This document shows positions 32,664 to 45,539 of a stretch of 64,000 bases of DNA, piece after piece. Both the position numbers and the translations under genes were made by a program. This stretch comes from Mesorhabditis belari (Eukaryota > Nematoda > Chromadorea > Rhabditida > Rhabditidae), in the NCBI GenBank assembly GCA_958450365.1, contig CAUEEP010000741.1, forward strand, positions 1,310,001 to 1,374,000, written 5' to 3'. Under the pieces are notes generated by a model that was not told the origin of the DNA, did no database searches, and saw only the letters and a list, made by a program, of their open reading frames with translations. Each line of letters opens with the position of its first letter. Positions within the stretch are counted from its first letter, which is position 1.

Positions 32664-33121
32664 AGAAGAAAGACAAAACCAGATATCGAAAATCTTCGGC
32701 TAGCTAAAGAGGCTGGATTTTGAGGAGAGACGAGGGTGAAGTAGGTCAGAGCCGGCAAAGAGAGACTGAGGGGGGAGCTTCACCCGCCCTCTCCACCCCC
32801 GTGTCTTCAGCGGGCATCTCTCTGAACTCCGTGTTTGTAACCGCCAGGCTTTTTATTGCTACACCCCTGTTTTCTTAGTAGCAATGCCCAAAATGAGAGT
32901 ACTGGTACTCATCGCTACACTGGCCACAAGTTAGTCTTTTTCTCTTTTCGCCTCTTTGACCTGTCCTTGACGGAAGTCCTTTACTTTCACTTCACTTTCG
33001 TTTCTTTCAATTGGAGATCTGGGGGAAAAAAACGGGCGATTGTCGGAATGTGTGGCCTTAATTCGAACGATTTTTATGGTGTATTGATTTTTAGATAGGA
33101 ATTTATTGCTTACAAAGAAGC

Positions 33122-33514
33122 TACCGTATTAGCTCTAATAAACGGCCCCCCCCCCTCGACCAATTTTAGACACCTCATTCTCAGTCCCACTTTGATATAT
33201 TTTTAAGGTTAATATACCAAAAAATAGAAGAGATTAAGGGCTATCTTTTAATATATTAAACATAAAAATATCTCAAAGTGGGACTGAGAACGAGGTGTTT
33301 AAACTTGAAAGCGTTTAAACCTCCCCCCCCGCCTTGACCAACTTTAGGCGCCTCGTTCTCAGTCCCATTTTGAGATATTTTATTTTTAATATACCAAAAG
33401 ATAGCCCTTAATCTCTTCTATTTTTTGGTATATTAACAATAAAAATATCTCAAAATGGGGCTGAGCACGAGGTGTCTAAAATTGGTCGGGGCGTTTATTA
33501 GAGGAAATCCGGTA
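33122..33514. mobile_element. Foldback MITE (TACCGTATTAGCTCTAATAA)
   Basis: Ends TACCGTATTAGCTCTAATAA and TTATTAGAGGAAATCCGGTA. It is formed of two internally palindromic halves, each built on TCAGTCCCACTTTGA and AATATACCAAAAAATAG. It lies in the first intron of the MAM gene. Confidence 0.85.
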
Positions 33515-34524
33515 ATAACTGAAATCGACCAGAAGAGCTAAAATGATAAGATGATCGGTACAGTAAAAAGCGCAAGAAGTAAACAAAAATGAGTTGCTAG
33601 CAATAACACATAAGCTACCTAACTTTTTAACACATTTTTTTTAACAGCTTTTTAATTTCCCTCCCTATTTCCTATATTCACTTCCAGGTCATCTAAAAAC
33701 GTTCACAGGCTAATTTACTTAAGTTAGGGATCAAAATGAAGAGAAATATTTGAGGATCAGAAGAATCAGAAGAATAGGTCAGAAGATCAGAAGAATAGGG
33801 TTCAATTCAAAGGTTCAATTCCCAGTTCGAATCTCTTTCCCTTTCATTTCTCTACTTTACCATGGTGCTTGGGAAGTGGTAGTGAATTTTAAGCTTGATT
33901 AGATTAATTGATGAACCTCTATTCAATTTAATAGTAGACGAAACTTTGTAGGAGTTAACTATACTTTTATATACAGTCAACTCTCTATAAAGGAATGAAA
34001 GAAACCAAAAAAATTTTTCCGTTATATAGAGTGCCGTTATATTTAGCTTAGCGTCGGCCGGGATCAAAATTTCATTCCGTTATATAGAGTTTTCCGCTTC
34101 CGTTATAGAGACGTTATAGAGAGAATTATAATTTTCATATAAATTTCCGAATTCAGTCTCTCATGCCTGCTTGACGACAGCCAATCGAGCCTACAGTGCT
34201 GGCCCATCCTACACCGCTCCACAACAAGGCGTAAGTGAAAACCCAGCACCTTTTCCGACAATTTTCAAGTGTTTTTCAAATTCCAATTATCATTTATTCA
34301 ATTTTATCCATTTATTCTAGTGTGGCGGCTGTTGTGCCCCATCTCCGTGTGCCCAGGTGAAGTTGTGGGCCAAAGAAATTTTTTTTTTCGGCTTTCCATT
34401 TTCGCTAAAACCTTTTTAGCACTATACATTAAAATTTCACACCGCTCATTCGCGCTTTCACGGTTTTTCGAATTTCTTGTGAAATGGCACTGATGATAAT
34501 CTCTGTGAATTGTAGGATTTGAGC

Positions 34525-34682
34525 TTAACACGTTGACGACAATGGCGTTTTTGTACAAACAATCGCATGGGACAACGTTGTTTTTTTTTCGACAAAAATG
34601 TCACCTGACATCAGGTGACAATGTCCCAGGCGAACGAATATGTGTCAGACAGCATCAGGTGACAATGTCGTCAACGTGTTAA
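34525..34682. mobile_element. TTAA-flanked MITE (piggyBac-like ends), copy 2
   Basis: TTAACACGTTGACGACAATG at the left is mirrored by CATTGTCGTCAACGTGTTAA at the right. It shares CAGGCGAACGAATATGTGTC and GACAGCATCAGGTGACAATG with the copy at 7552-7673. Confidence 0.8.
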
Positions 34683-34927
34683 CTATAACTAACAAGGGAT
34701 GGTCAACAGGCTAAGCCAAATGACATGCGATCTATACAATTGGACGCAGAATTTTGACGCTGATTCCGAATACGTGCTCCGTTTTTGCTAAATGTAAATC
34801 TGCTAAGAGTTATAAGCGTATAAAGTTTTGTTAAAGATGTTGTTTTGCCAAAGACGTTTAAAGCTTCTGAAAATGAGGTTATTTGGGTCATAGAGAACTT
34901 TTCGGGGCCTGGGTTCACGTCAGTCTT

Positions 34928-34990
34928 GAGCTAGTGATAGAGCGCTCGGTTCCAAAGCTAGACCTCTCAAATTCGAGCCCGTTATGAAAA
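34928..34990 (+). other. tRNA-like sequence
   Basis: GAGCTAGTGATAGAGCGCTC (A-box-like) followed by CTCTCAAATTCGAGCCCG (B-box-like), about 40 bases apart. Acceptor stems do not pair. Probably a tRNA-derived SINE piece. Confidence 0.45.
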
Positions 34991-35335
34991 TTTGCTTTTG
35001 CTTTTTTTACAAGGAGACTGTTTCTAGCGTTCTTTGTGCCTTTTCGCATGTCAATTTCGGCATTTTCGACATTTTCGGCATTTTTCGGTCATTTCGCATG
35101 TCATTTCGAATTTTTGGCTCAATCTGTTGACCTTTTCTTTTAAGTTTTAAGCTTAACTAGAGTTTAATCCTTATTTACGCTAAATTTCAATCTAATAAAT
35201 GTAGAATGCACTTTGTATTTGGAGCTTCGAAGCTTCCATTTGGAGCTTCGAAAGTTTAAAGCTTCACTCGTAAGCTGCAACTGCTCTTTGAGACTTTCGA
35301 AGCGCTAGCATTGCTTCCAGATCGATCTCATCGAG

Positions 35336-35700
35336 TATCTCGATGAGATTGATGACCTGAATGTCAATTTCTTCGACCTGAATGTCAATTTCTTCGACCT
35401 GAATGTCAATTTTTAAATCTCTTTCAAATTTGGCATATGAGTTTAAGTGAATTTAAGTTAATGCTTTAAGTTAATGCTAAGAATTCCCAGCTCTAGATTC
35501 CCAGCTCTAAATTCCCAGCTCTAAATTCCCAGCTCTAAATTCCCAGCTCTAAATTCCCAGCTCTAGATTCTCAGCTCTAAATTCCCAGCTCTAGATTCCC
35601 AGCTCTAGATTCCAAGCCCTAAGTTCCCAGCTCTAAGTTTCCAGCTCTAGATTCCCAACTTTAGAGCTAGGACAACCAAACGTTCGCAACTCTAAATTGT
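35336..35700. repeat. Two minisatellites (20-nt and 14-nt)
   Basis: GACCTGAATGTCAATTTCTTC repeats three times at 35353-35412. CTCTAAATTCCCAG repeats about 13 times at 35493-35660, with CTCTAGATTCCCAG variants. Confidence 0.85.
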
Positions 35701-36325
35701 CATCAGTGCTCATTGTACCCAAAACATCACCAGCTTTTCAACTCCCGAATTGATCAATCTCGATCATTTCCCTTTTCCCTTCCGCCATTTTCTTCACATC
35801 CACAAAAAATTTCAGCTAATTTCACTCAGCTCTTTTCTCAGAAAAGAGCTCTCTTTGCTTTTCTTAAAGTTTTTTGTTTTTCAAAGGGTTTTTCGGAGTT
35901 TCCAAAATGCCAATAGCAATCCGTGTCTTTTTCAAGTTGTAGTTGAAATAACAGTGTTCGACTAAACTAAACAAATTGTGCTTTGTGTATGGGGGAAAAT
36001 TTTCGGTGAATAACTTTCATTTTTAGGGAGCAGCTTTGGCAAGAGCTGCACCAAATACCGCGCCAGCACAGCCCGTTGCTTCGAATACTCCTCATCAATC
36101 TGTGCTTCAATGTGAGTTGTTTTTTTTTTATGCAATACTTTTACTTATCCTATACAATACATTTTACTTATCTTATACAATCATTGTGACCAAAGACTTA
36201 ACTGTAGAGATCGACTAGACACAAGTTTTTGACTAGAGAACTTTAAGCGGGTTTTCCTTTCACTTTAAGCGGGCTTTCCTCTGATCCTTTCAACTGTCTA
36301 GGCGTCTAGATTAGGCTCTTTCTTT

Positions 36326-36548
36326 CATGTACTTTATGTACGTTATGTACTCTATGTACGTTATGCACAGGATGTACTTTATTTACGTTATGTGCTTTAT
36401 TTACGTTATGTACTTTATGTACAGGATGTACTTTATGTACGTTATGTACTTTATGTACAGAATGTACTTTATGTACAGGATGTGCTTTATGTACAGGATG
36501 TACTTTATGTACGTTATGTGCTTTATGTACAGGATGTACTTTATGTAA
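36326..36548. repeat. 18-nt minisatellite (TTTATGTACAGGATGTAC)
   Basis: Tandem TTTATGTACAGGATGTAC alternating with TTTATGTACGTTATGTAC, about 12 units. The long Tyr/Met- or His/Lys-rich frames on both strands are period artefacts. Confidence 0.9.
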
Positions 36549-36889
36549 GATATAGCATGTAAACATGTAGATGTAGCATGTAAACACTCCTTGTCTGGCG
36601 CTCGCAAAACGAGTTTTGATTTCAATAAACTGATAATGAGTGCGCTAGAAAGCTGGCTTTCTAACTTCTTACAACTTCTTACAACCACCTCGAGCTCAAA
36701 TTTTTTGGCCTATTAGAAGCAGTTCAGAAGAAAGTCTTTTGAAAAATTCAACTCCAAAGCTTCCGATCTGATAAAGTTATACTTTTAATTTTCAATATAA
36801 ATTTCGATTGTGAATTTAAAAAAACGGAGATATCGGAGAGAACGGAGAGTACGGAGAGAACAAAGCCTTTCTCTGTCGCGGGCGAAACC

Positions 36890-36960
36890 ATGGCTTAATG
36901 GATAGGGAGTTGCTTTCCAAAACTACTCGAGTTTTCTTTTCCCGGGTTTGAGTCCCACCA
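36890..36960 (+). other. tRNA-like sequence
   Basis: CCATGGCTTAATGGATAGGG (A box) and CCCGGGTTTGAGTCCC (T arm with B box) are separated by 35-40 bases. Stem pairing is poor outside the T arm. This is the best tRNA-like match in the window but still not a convincing tRNA gene. Confidence 0.45.
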
Positions 36961-38190
36961 AGGTCAAGTTTTTGCTTTTTATTCAAAAAAGCAAAAAACT
37001 TGACTTTAGTGGGACTTTGATAGAACTTTGGTAGGACTTTAGTGTGCATAAAAATGCTAATAATTTGAAGATTCGAATTCTTTTTGGTTGGAATGACAAT
37101 TTGAAGGGCCAGGGCACCTTCATGGTAAATAGTGATAGTTTAGAGTTTAGTTTTAGGTTAAATAGCTCATCTAGAGTTTAGGTTAACTATAGGTTAGCAC
37201 CATAGTATAGCTCAAAAGAGTTTACGCTCAATAGAGCTCAAAAGAGCTCATCTAGAGTTTAGGTTAACTATAGGTTAGTACCATAGGTTAGTATAGCTCA
37301 AAAGAGTTTACGTTTTCGCTATTGAAAATCGATTTCTTGATATAATCTTGATGTTGATCAAAGATAGCCTTTTCCGGTGGAAACTGGTTTACAATTCGGC
37401 TCACGATTATCGTTTTCGATCGGCTTTACAAGCAATTTAAAGCTAAGCTCAATCTCCAATGAAAAAATGGAAAAAGGCTAAAAACTAGGCCAAAAACCCC
37501 TTGATCTTTCTCATTTTCCCATGCTTTTTAGCCGAATTTTATCCAATCTCGAATCGAACTGATAATAAGCTGATATAAAATGAGAAAATCGAGCTTTTTC
37601 CCGCTTTTTCTCGCTTTTTCTCGCTTGATTCCTCCAAGAATCCTTCAACTATAACGATTTCGATTCTTGGCTTCTTTTTTCTTCATCGATCATCGAAGGA
37701 AAAAAAGGAATCTAATCCCTGATTTCACCAAAGAGAAAAAACTCATTTTTTCGTGATTTGGGTCGAGATTTTCTTTCAGTTTTCACCATGCTTTCCCCAT
37801 TCTTTTCTCTCTTTAACCCCATCATTTAGCCATCAAACTGAGAAAGGATATCTTTCCCGAAAAACCAACCAAATCTAGACATGAAAAATGAATGTGTTTT
37901 TGGCATTTAAATGGAGAATTTGTCAATCACAAACAAATGGACGAGTGAAGCATCTCGCTTTCGCTCGTCCACCTGTACCGTCCACCTCACTCGTCCACCC
38001 GTCCACCGTCCACGAGAAGCACCTGTTTCTCTCAAATAAAACCCGTTACTGTTCATAGTTCCAGTCTTACTTGATAGACAAAAAGACAAAGAAAACTTAA
38101 GAAAACTAAACTCATCAAAAATCTAGTAAAAACGTTCACTATTTGAATCATTTCTTTATAGTCCATCTTGAAAACAAAGAGTTTTGCAAG
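36961..38190. other. Intronic DNA without recognised exon
   Basis: This lies in the 6.5 kb intron between MAM-gene exons 4 and 5. A duplicated roughly 60-base segment (CTCATCTAGAGTTTAGGTTA) lies at 37165 and 37246. Otherwise AT-rich. Confidence 0.45.
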
Positions 38191-38390
38191 AGTAATCAAA
38201 CTAGAGTCTAACCATCTGGTTCTCTGTCAAACTAGAGTCTAACCATCTGGTTCTCTGTCAAACTAGAGTCTAACCATCTGGTTCTCTGTCAAACTAGAGT
38301 CTAACCATCTGGTTCTCTGTCAAACTAGAGTCTAACCATCGGTTCTCTGTCAAACTAGAGTCTAATCATCTGGTTAGACTCTAGTTTGAC
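38190..38390. repeat. 31-nt minisatellite
   Basis: TCAAACTAGAGTCTAACCAT with CTGGTTCTCTG repeats six times, near-perfect, ending in an inverted partial copy (GGTTAGACTCTAGTTTGA). Confidence 0.9.
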
Positions 38391-38714
38391 TAGAGCTAGG
38401 CTAGATCCTAGCCTGGTTCTAGAATTGGAAAGATTCCTGGTAGTAGAATTGCTCATAAATGAACAAAAAGCCCAGACGATTAACGTTAAAAACAAGTTTC
38501 AGATCTTCTCGGTTCGAAGGTTTCAACGACTGAATTTTCCGCCGACGGTTATAATAATGAGGGCGGTGGTCCAGTGAGCAAAGGTTGGTCATTCATTTTT
38601 CTTCTTCTGTCACGTTGACCGGAAAGTCTTGTCCGCTTTTTCTGAAATAAATAATAAACCAATCGATCTATGCTTTGTTTTCATTAGAGATTTTCTTTTA
38701 AATCAATTTATTGA

Positions 38715-39052
38715 TGTCTGATAAGTCTGATCAAGTTCAGTTCAGTCTGATCAAGTTCAGTTCAGTCTGATCAAGTTCAGTTCAGTCTGATCAAGTTCAG
38801 TTCAGTCTGACCAAGTTCAGTTCAGTCTGACCAAGTTCAGTTCAGTCTGACAAGTTCAGTCAGTCTGATCAAGTTCAGTTCAGTCTGATCAAGTTCAGTT
38901 CAGTCTGATCAAGGTCAGTTCAGTCTGACCAAGTTCAGTTCAGTCTGACCAAGTTCAGTTCAGTCTGATCAAGTTCAGTTCAGTCTGATCAAGTTCAGTT
39001 CAGTCTGATCAAGTTCAGTTCAGTCTGATCAAGTTCAGTTCAGTCTGATCAC
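38715..39052. repeat. 20-nt minisatellite (AGTCTGATCAAGTTCAGTTC)
   Basis: About 17 units, nearly identical. The high identity suggests recent expansion. Confidence 0.92.
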
Positions 39053-39179
39053 CATTCCCAAACGAGTAAACTGTATTCTTTGTTTGATTTTCATATTCCT
39101 TCAATCAATACTCCAATCCACATAGATTTAATCCTTCGAAGCTCATTATCGTCAACTTTCAATTGCTCCTTTCTACATA

Positions 39180-39285
39180 CAGCTTTCTCTCTTTCTTCCT
39201 CTCTTTCCTTTTCTCTTTCTTTCTCTCTTTCTTTCTCTCTTTCTTTTTCCCTTTCTTTTTCTCTTTCCTTTTCCCTTTTATGTTC
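39180..39285. repeat. CT-rich microsatellite
   Basis: Polypyrimidine TTTCTCTTTCTTTCTCTC units. Confidence 0.85.
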
Positions 39286-39644
39286 AAAAAGAAGTGAACA
39301 AAAAGAGATGGTAGAGAGAAAAGAAGAAAGCAAATCCCATCTCTGGAGTCATTCTTTCTCTTCTCTTTTTTCTGAAAGCAAAGATTTTTTCAAATTACCC
39401 AATTTCTTTCTCCAGTCTCTTTCTCACTCTCCCACTTATTGACCAATGCGAATGGCAAAATGAGAAGTGAAATTTTCGTCCAAGCTGAGCTATAATGACG
39501 TGAACATAAAAGAATTGGCTATAATAAGTTGGCTTAGTTTGCAAATCTTTTAAACTCTTTAAAGTTTAGCACTATAAAACTAAAAATAGCTCATTGTTAT
39601 AAATCTGACAAAACTCAACTTTGTTCCGAAAATCTTTGGAAGGG

Positions 39645-39850
39645 AGACAAAGCCAGTTCAAAGCAAGTTCAAAGCAAGTTCAAAGCAAGTTCAAAGCCAG
39701 TTCAAAACCAGTTCAAAACCAGTTCAAGGCAAGTTCAAAGCCAGTTCAAAGCAAGTTCAAAGCCAGTTCAAAGCAAGTTCAAAGCCAGTTCAAACCAGTT
39801 CAAAACCAGTTCAAGGCAAGTTCAAAGCCAGTTCAAAGCAAGTTCAATGC
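39645..39850. repeat. 11-nt minisatellite (GTTCAAAGCCA)
   Basis: About 18 units of GTTCAAAGCCA or GTTCAAAGCAA. Confidence 0.9.
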
Positions 39851-40312
39851 TTTGATTTTTCTATTTTCAACATTTGTATTTGAACTTTAACATGAGAATA
39901 TAGAAAATGATCATTATCAATGAGATAAATGGTGCTTTGCGGTTAACCGGAGGGGAGGAGTTTTTGGCCGACTTGCAACTCATTTTTAAGCACCTTAAAC
40001 TTCTCAGATCAGGAACTTTTAATAAGATTTAGATAGCTTAGAACGTCAACTTTGCGAAACTATTTGTTTCATCAAAAGTTGTTAACAAAAACCTACCTAA
40101 AATTGGACTACAAAATGGTCAAAACTCGGCCCCCCGATAATCACTCGACTATCCCCCCTCCCCCGACAATTTGCTCGATCCCCCTCCCCCGATAACCGTA
40201 AAGATCCAGATAAATGTTTGATACAGTAATCTTATCTGTTTTAAGGCACTCATTCAGATTTTTTTTGGTTTGATTTTGTAAGGGATCACAAAAAAAGATA
40301 GAAAAGTAGATA

Positions 40313-40475
<163 letters not shown>

Positions 40476-42060
40476 CCGAGTTGATGACTATTTTACAGTT
40501 CCTAAGCTTTCACAGAAGCTCAACACTCTAATCCCCCACAAGATCTCATCGTCAACTACATTTTCCGACCCCACATCGATAGGTTCTGATAAGCGGTTCT
40601 CGAGATTTCGAGGAATTTAGGAAGCTTAAGGTCCACTACGAAAAATACGGTTTGAAGGGAAAGAGAGAGGGAAGAAATTCGCAAAAAGAAGTCAGAATGT
40701 TTGTGCTTCAGGATTTTAAAACATTCTAATAAATCAATGGTTTTTGACTTAAAAGAACTCCTGTTTGTAAAGTGAAAGTGCTAGAAAAACTCTTTTTTTG
40801 ATTCCTGTTGTAAACAATTTTCAAAATTCGATCCGTATCTTCGAGTCTTTTGACCTAAATCTTCAGAAAGAAACGAAGTGATTAGAAATTCCGAATTCCC
40901 TTTTGCTAATCGCCGCTTTTTGCATCTCAAATTGATCTCATTGAAAGGAGAAAGGGTGTGAACTGGTTTTTCTTTTATAGAGGTCATAAAGGAATCGTAG
41001 AAAGAGAAAAAGAAAGACTTTTGAAATTCCTGGAATTGTTGCCTATCCTTTACTGAGCAAGCCGCCTGGCTTTTGTCCTCATGGAGATCAGCTCGAGTGA
41101 TCTCTATGAGGTCCATTTGTCCTCATGGAGATCAGAGAACACCCGCTGAGCATTGAACTCTTGAGTTGACTTTCATTGAATCGAATTTCACTGAATCCAC
41201 AAGAAAGGATTCTTGTGGAGTGGAAAATCACAAAATAAGTTTATATTTATTTTATTTTATTGAGTAAATATGTAGATCAAAGAAAAGAAGGGAAATAGTA
41301 TTGACAATAAAGAAATTTAGAGGGAAAACTCAATGGAATCAGGGTTGTAAGCGGAAAATTGAATATCTTTTGCTTTTCAAAGCAAAACCCAACAAATGGG
41401 GCAGCTATGGACTACGAAAAAAATTGCGGAAAACGTAGCTCCTCCATTTGTTGACTTTTTCTTTGAATATTATTCAATTTTTCGTTTTTTTCCGCCTGCA
41501 AGTCTTGGTGGAATGATAAAATATCATAAACTAGCTTCACAATAGGAATTTCAATACGAAAAATAGCAGATTATTTTAGCAATTATTGTGCTAGACAAGA
41601 AATAATCTTTCAACGACTAGCCGTTGCAGAATCGCGAATTGAAACACTTTAAGCCTAAAGATTCATCGTGAAAAACGGAGAGAGAAGAGAAATTTCTAAT
41701 GCTAATTGATAGGGAATTCAATACGATTGTGATTCAATACGATAAGCAATTAAAAATAATATTAGAAAGGGATCTGAGAATAGAAAGGGATCTGAGAATA
41801 GAAAGGGATTTGAAATGGATTAGAAAGAGATCTGAAAGTAACATTAGAGAAGGATCTGGGCTCCTTAAAAGATATCAGGATGGTTTAGGTATAGAAATTC
41901 TCCCCAGAATTTCAGCTTCAAAATACTATATAGTAAGTCGAATTTCGATCTGGGTTTTAGCTAAAAAATCGAGCTTCTTTTGTAAAGTGTGCTTCGTTTG
42001 CTTCTTTTGTACTTTTTGATCACCCTGTACTTGTCAAAATTAATTTTTAGAAGGGCAATT
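40476..42060. other. Intronic DNA, no exon assigned
   Basis: A 111-codon minus-strand frame at 40781-41116 (MDLIEITRADLHEDKSQAAC) has no splice or family support. GGTCCATTTGTCCTCATGGAGATCAG-like duplications are at 41070-41140. A GAAAGGGATCTGAGAATA tandem lies at 41765-41830. Confidence 0.4.
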
Positions 42061-42064
42061 TTAG

Positions 42065-42168
42065 TAATTTCTTCCTTTCTTTCTTGCTTTCCCCTCCTTC
42101 TTCTTCCTCTTCTTCTTCCACTTCTTCTTTCTTTCTTCTTCGTCTCTTCTTCTCCTTCGTCTTCTTCC

Positions 42169-42223
<55 letters not shown>

Positions 42224-42482
42224 TTCTCTTCCCTCCTCTTCTTCTTCCCTCCCCCTCCTCCTTCCTCTTCTTCTTCTTCTCCCTTCCCCTCCCCCCCTTC
42301 TCCTCTCTCCTCTCTCCCTCCCTTCCTTCCCTCCCCCCCTTTTCCTCTTCTTCTCCTCTTCTTCCTCTTCTTCTTCCCCTCTTCTTCCTCTTCCTTCTTC
42401 TCCTTCCTCTTCTCCTCTTCTTCCTTCTCTTCTTCTTCTTCCTCTTCTCTTCTTCCCTCTTCCTCTTCTTCCCCTTCTTCAT
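42065..42482. repeat. 420-base polypyrimidine (TTC/TCC) tract
   Basis: Almost pure C/T on the plus strand, dominated by CTTCTT and CCTCTT. It ends 160 bases before MAM-gene exon 5. The purine/pyrimidine asymmetry allows triplex (H-DNA) formation in principle. Confidence 0.9.
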
Positions 42483-43244
42483 TGTTTAACTTTTGATGTT
42501 TTTATAAGTTTTAAAGTACTTTATTGAGTTAAACCATTAATCAATAAACCAAGAAACAAGTTTTTATACGGAATTTTGACAAACAAACATTCCAATAACC
42601 CTATCCAAAGTCCACTGTAAACAAATATGATTTACAGGAGCTGCTCTGTCATGTTACATGGATGGACGACCATGTTGTTGGGCGAATCTCCCGCCAACCC
42701 GATGATCAGCTTGATTGGCAAATTGCCACCGGAAAGCCTGAACCCCATATTTCCAGAATGCGCCAGCTCCAGGTAAATTTTGATTGACCCAAAGATCAAC
42801 CCTTTTCAAAGCTTTATTTGCCGTACTTTAAACTTGTATTGTACGTTGTAACTTTGTACGTCTAGTATAAAGCTCAGATGTTAAATCTTAAGAATTTGAT
42901 TGATTGAATCAATTAAACAAATCAAAAACCCATTCTATCAGAGAGATTTGATAGTTTAGCTTGTCCAGAATCAAGACTTTGTTTGTTTAAAGTTTAAAAT
43001 AGTGAAGAATCGAAGTTAGTTTGACTGTTTTTAGGATTTATTTGAAACTAATCAAATGATCTTCCATCATGAGCATAGCTTTCTCTATCAAAATCAAATC
43101 ATTATCAAGTTTTTGAGCTATTTTTCAAGACGTCATTCACTTTGGAATTATGACGTGAATGCTAGAAAATCAAATGAAACTTTCAAATCAAATCACTTCA
43201 TCTTAGTCATAATGAAAACCTTCTTAGTGGCAGCTCTGTAAAAT

Positions 43245-44180
43245 GATTTTTTTTTGGCTTTTTTGGCTTTTTGGCTTTTTTGGCTTTTTTGGTTTTTGGC
43301 TTTTTTTGCTTTTGCCTTTTTGGCCTAAAAGGACTGGGTTCCTTTGAGTGATCTCATATCAGATACCTATCGGCTAAAGGCTAGCCCTCTTTACTAAAGG
43401 ATATAGGCTAGCTCTTCTTCACTCTTCAAAAGAAAATCTCTTACTGGGCTATAGGGCTATCCCTCTTTCACTCTTCAAAAGAAATCTCCTACTTTTATCT
43501 TTTGAAAAAATCGGGATTTCTGGAGGAATGCCAATGAAATTTTAGAAGGGATATTGAAACATTGAGTTTAAGGAATCAATTTTAGAAATAGTTATAGATT
43601 TTAGAATTAGAAGAATTAGAAATTCAAAGGAATCAATCAATCAACCAATCAATGTCTACATAGAAATGCTTTGAACTTCTGACTTTTCAACTTTTTTCAT
43701 CAAAGTTTTGACATAGAAACGTTCTGAGCTTGACTCTTGAACCTTTCAAGGAAAGTTTAGACATAGAAACGTTTTAAACTTTGACTTTTCAACCTTTCAA
43801 GTTTTAAATTAAATTTATTTGATTTTACCTTTCATCAAAAGCTTGGACATAGAAACGTTCTGAACTTTGCCTTCTAACCTTTTCAAGGAAAGTTTTGACA
43901 AAGAAACGTTTGAATCTTTGACTTTGAATTTCAACTATAATTATTCAACCTTTTCAACAAAAGCTTTGACATAGAAACGTTTTAAACGTCGCCTTCTAAC
44001 CTTTCTCCCTAATCCTAAATAAATTTATAATTCTTCTAGAATTAAAAGAATTCGAAATTCGAAGGAATCAATCAATCAATCAATCAATAGAAATGCTTTG
44101 AACTTTGACTTTTCAACCTTTTCATCAAAAGCTTTGACATAGAAACGTTTTTAAACTTCACCTTCTAAACTTTTTCAAGT
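43245..44180. repeat. Short tandem and 90-base diverged repeats
   Basis: GGCTTTTTTGGCTTTTTTGG at 43255-43325. Then at 43660-44170 about six diverged copies of a roughly 60-90 base unit with GACATAGAAACGTTTTGAAC and TTTGACTTTTCAACCTTTTC. Confidence 0.8.
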
Positions 44181-44390
44181 TCTGTTCTTCAAAAAATGGT
44201 TTAAAAGAGAAATAGGGTTGAAAGTTCCTCAGGCTGGATCTACCCCTTTAGCCCCTTGATCGCTTCCTTTGATTGATCGAAGATTAGTTTTTGTATAAGG
44301 AAAAATGGAGCTCAAGAGGATCAAGAGGAAAATGGAGATCAGGGGTTTGAAGATGGAGACTAAGAGATAATTAAATCTAAAGGAGTAATT

Positions 44391-44609
44391 TTATAAAGTG
44401 TCCAAGGAGTAATCTCTGTTCATTCGACAATTTCCGATCATTTCAGAAGGCAGCCATCTGATCGCCTCATGCTCGAGGAGCTGCTCCATCTGATGAGGCT
44501 CACTTCGCCCGTGCTCAATCGCCTGCGCTTCTTCGCCGATCACCGTTAGAGCCAAGTAAGGTTTTACATTGCCATTATCAATAAGAATTGTTTCGCTCAC
44601 ACTTTTCAC
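44391..44609 (-). other. Unassigned open frame
   Basis: The 72-codon minus-strand frame includes YLALTVIGEEAQAIEHGRS. On the plus strand the same DNA is bounded by TTTCAG (44441) and CAAGTAAGG (44555), like an exon of the MAM gene, but the required plus-strand phase contains a stop. Which strand, if either, is coding is unclear. Confidence 0.3.
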
Positions 44610-44639
44610 ACTTGTTAGATCAGTTTATAGATTCTATAA

Positions 44640-44855
44640 GATTTATTATTAGATTATATTAGATTATTATTAGATTCCAAGTCTATAAGATTCTAAATCT
44701 ATTAGGATTCTAAGTCTATGAAACTCAGATTCTAAGTCTATTAGATTCTAAGTCTAATAGATTCTAAGTCTATTAGATTCTAAGTCCATAAGATCTTTAT
44801 AAGATTCTTAGTTTATAGATTCTTAAGTTTATAAGATTCTAAGTCTATAAGATTT
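44640..44855. repeat. Minisatellite (GATTCTAAGTCTATTA)
   Basis: About 12 diverged units of TAGATTCTAAGTCTATTAG. Confidence 0.8.
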
Positions 44856-45021
44856 CCCTATATGAAGCCAGTCTGTAAATATTGCACACTTCAGGCATTG
44901 GCAATCGGAAAACGTGTTGCTGCAAGTGTGCCAACGGGAATCTTCCCAAACACTGTCAATTTCAATCCACTCTTCAACTGCCAGGAGTTCCTGATGGTTC
45001 ACCGGAATGGGCACAACCGAA

Positions 45022-45393
45022 CCTCTTTTTGCCCAAAGCTTCTCTCGTTGACCTAAGATTCATAAAGATTCAGATTCGTAAGACCCTTTCCTAGTTGTGC
45101 CTAGTTGAAAGCCTATCTACCGTAAATACGGTAATAGTACCCCAGCCCCATAATGATTTTGGGGAGTGTTGCGTAGCTCTAGCTTTGAACGAGTTTTTCT
45201 CGACACTGGTTTATGCTACAATGAAAGTTTAGGGTATCAAAAAATAGCTGAGATTCAGGGCTATTTTTTGATACCAAAGACATTATTTTTTGAAAGTACG
45301 AGGGCTTTGAAAATGAAATACTAACTAAAAATCTTATGGGACTACGCGCCTGGGTAATGAGGGCGTAGGGCAATTATTACAGAGCTTACGGTA
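45022..45393. mobile_element. TACCGTAAATAC-type MITE with shared flank, cutting a MAM exon
   Basis: 45118-45393 is the MITE. 45022-45117 is the inverted match of 21381-21478. The left boundary falls within the MAM-like exon that starts at 44895 (after NGHNRTS), and no splice donor follows, so the insertion truncated the exon. Confidence 0.7.
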
Positions 45394-45539
45394 GTTTATT
45401 CAACAAAACAACTAAACTATTCCAACGCTTTGATGCTCTTTTTCCCCTACTCCAAATTTTCAGATCATCTTTGTCGCTTCAAATTTTGTTGGCGAGAACG
45501 GAGACATTGCCATTCTTGATGACATTGAGGTTTGTTTCA

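Noticed and set aside
36306..36587. His-Lys-Val and Tyr-Met repeat frames
   Set aside because: By-products of an 18-nt minisatellite.
36890..36960. Functional tRNA gene
   Set aside because: A and B boxes present, but acceptor and anticodon stems do not pair.
41961..42527. Long Arg/Lys/Glu-rich and Ser/Leu/Phe-rich frames
   Set aside because: They translate a polypyrimidine tract on both strands.
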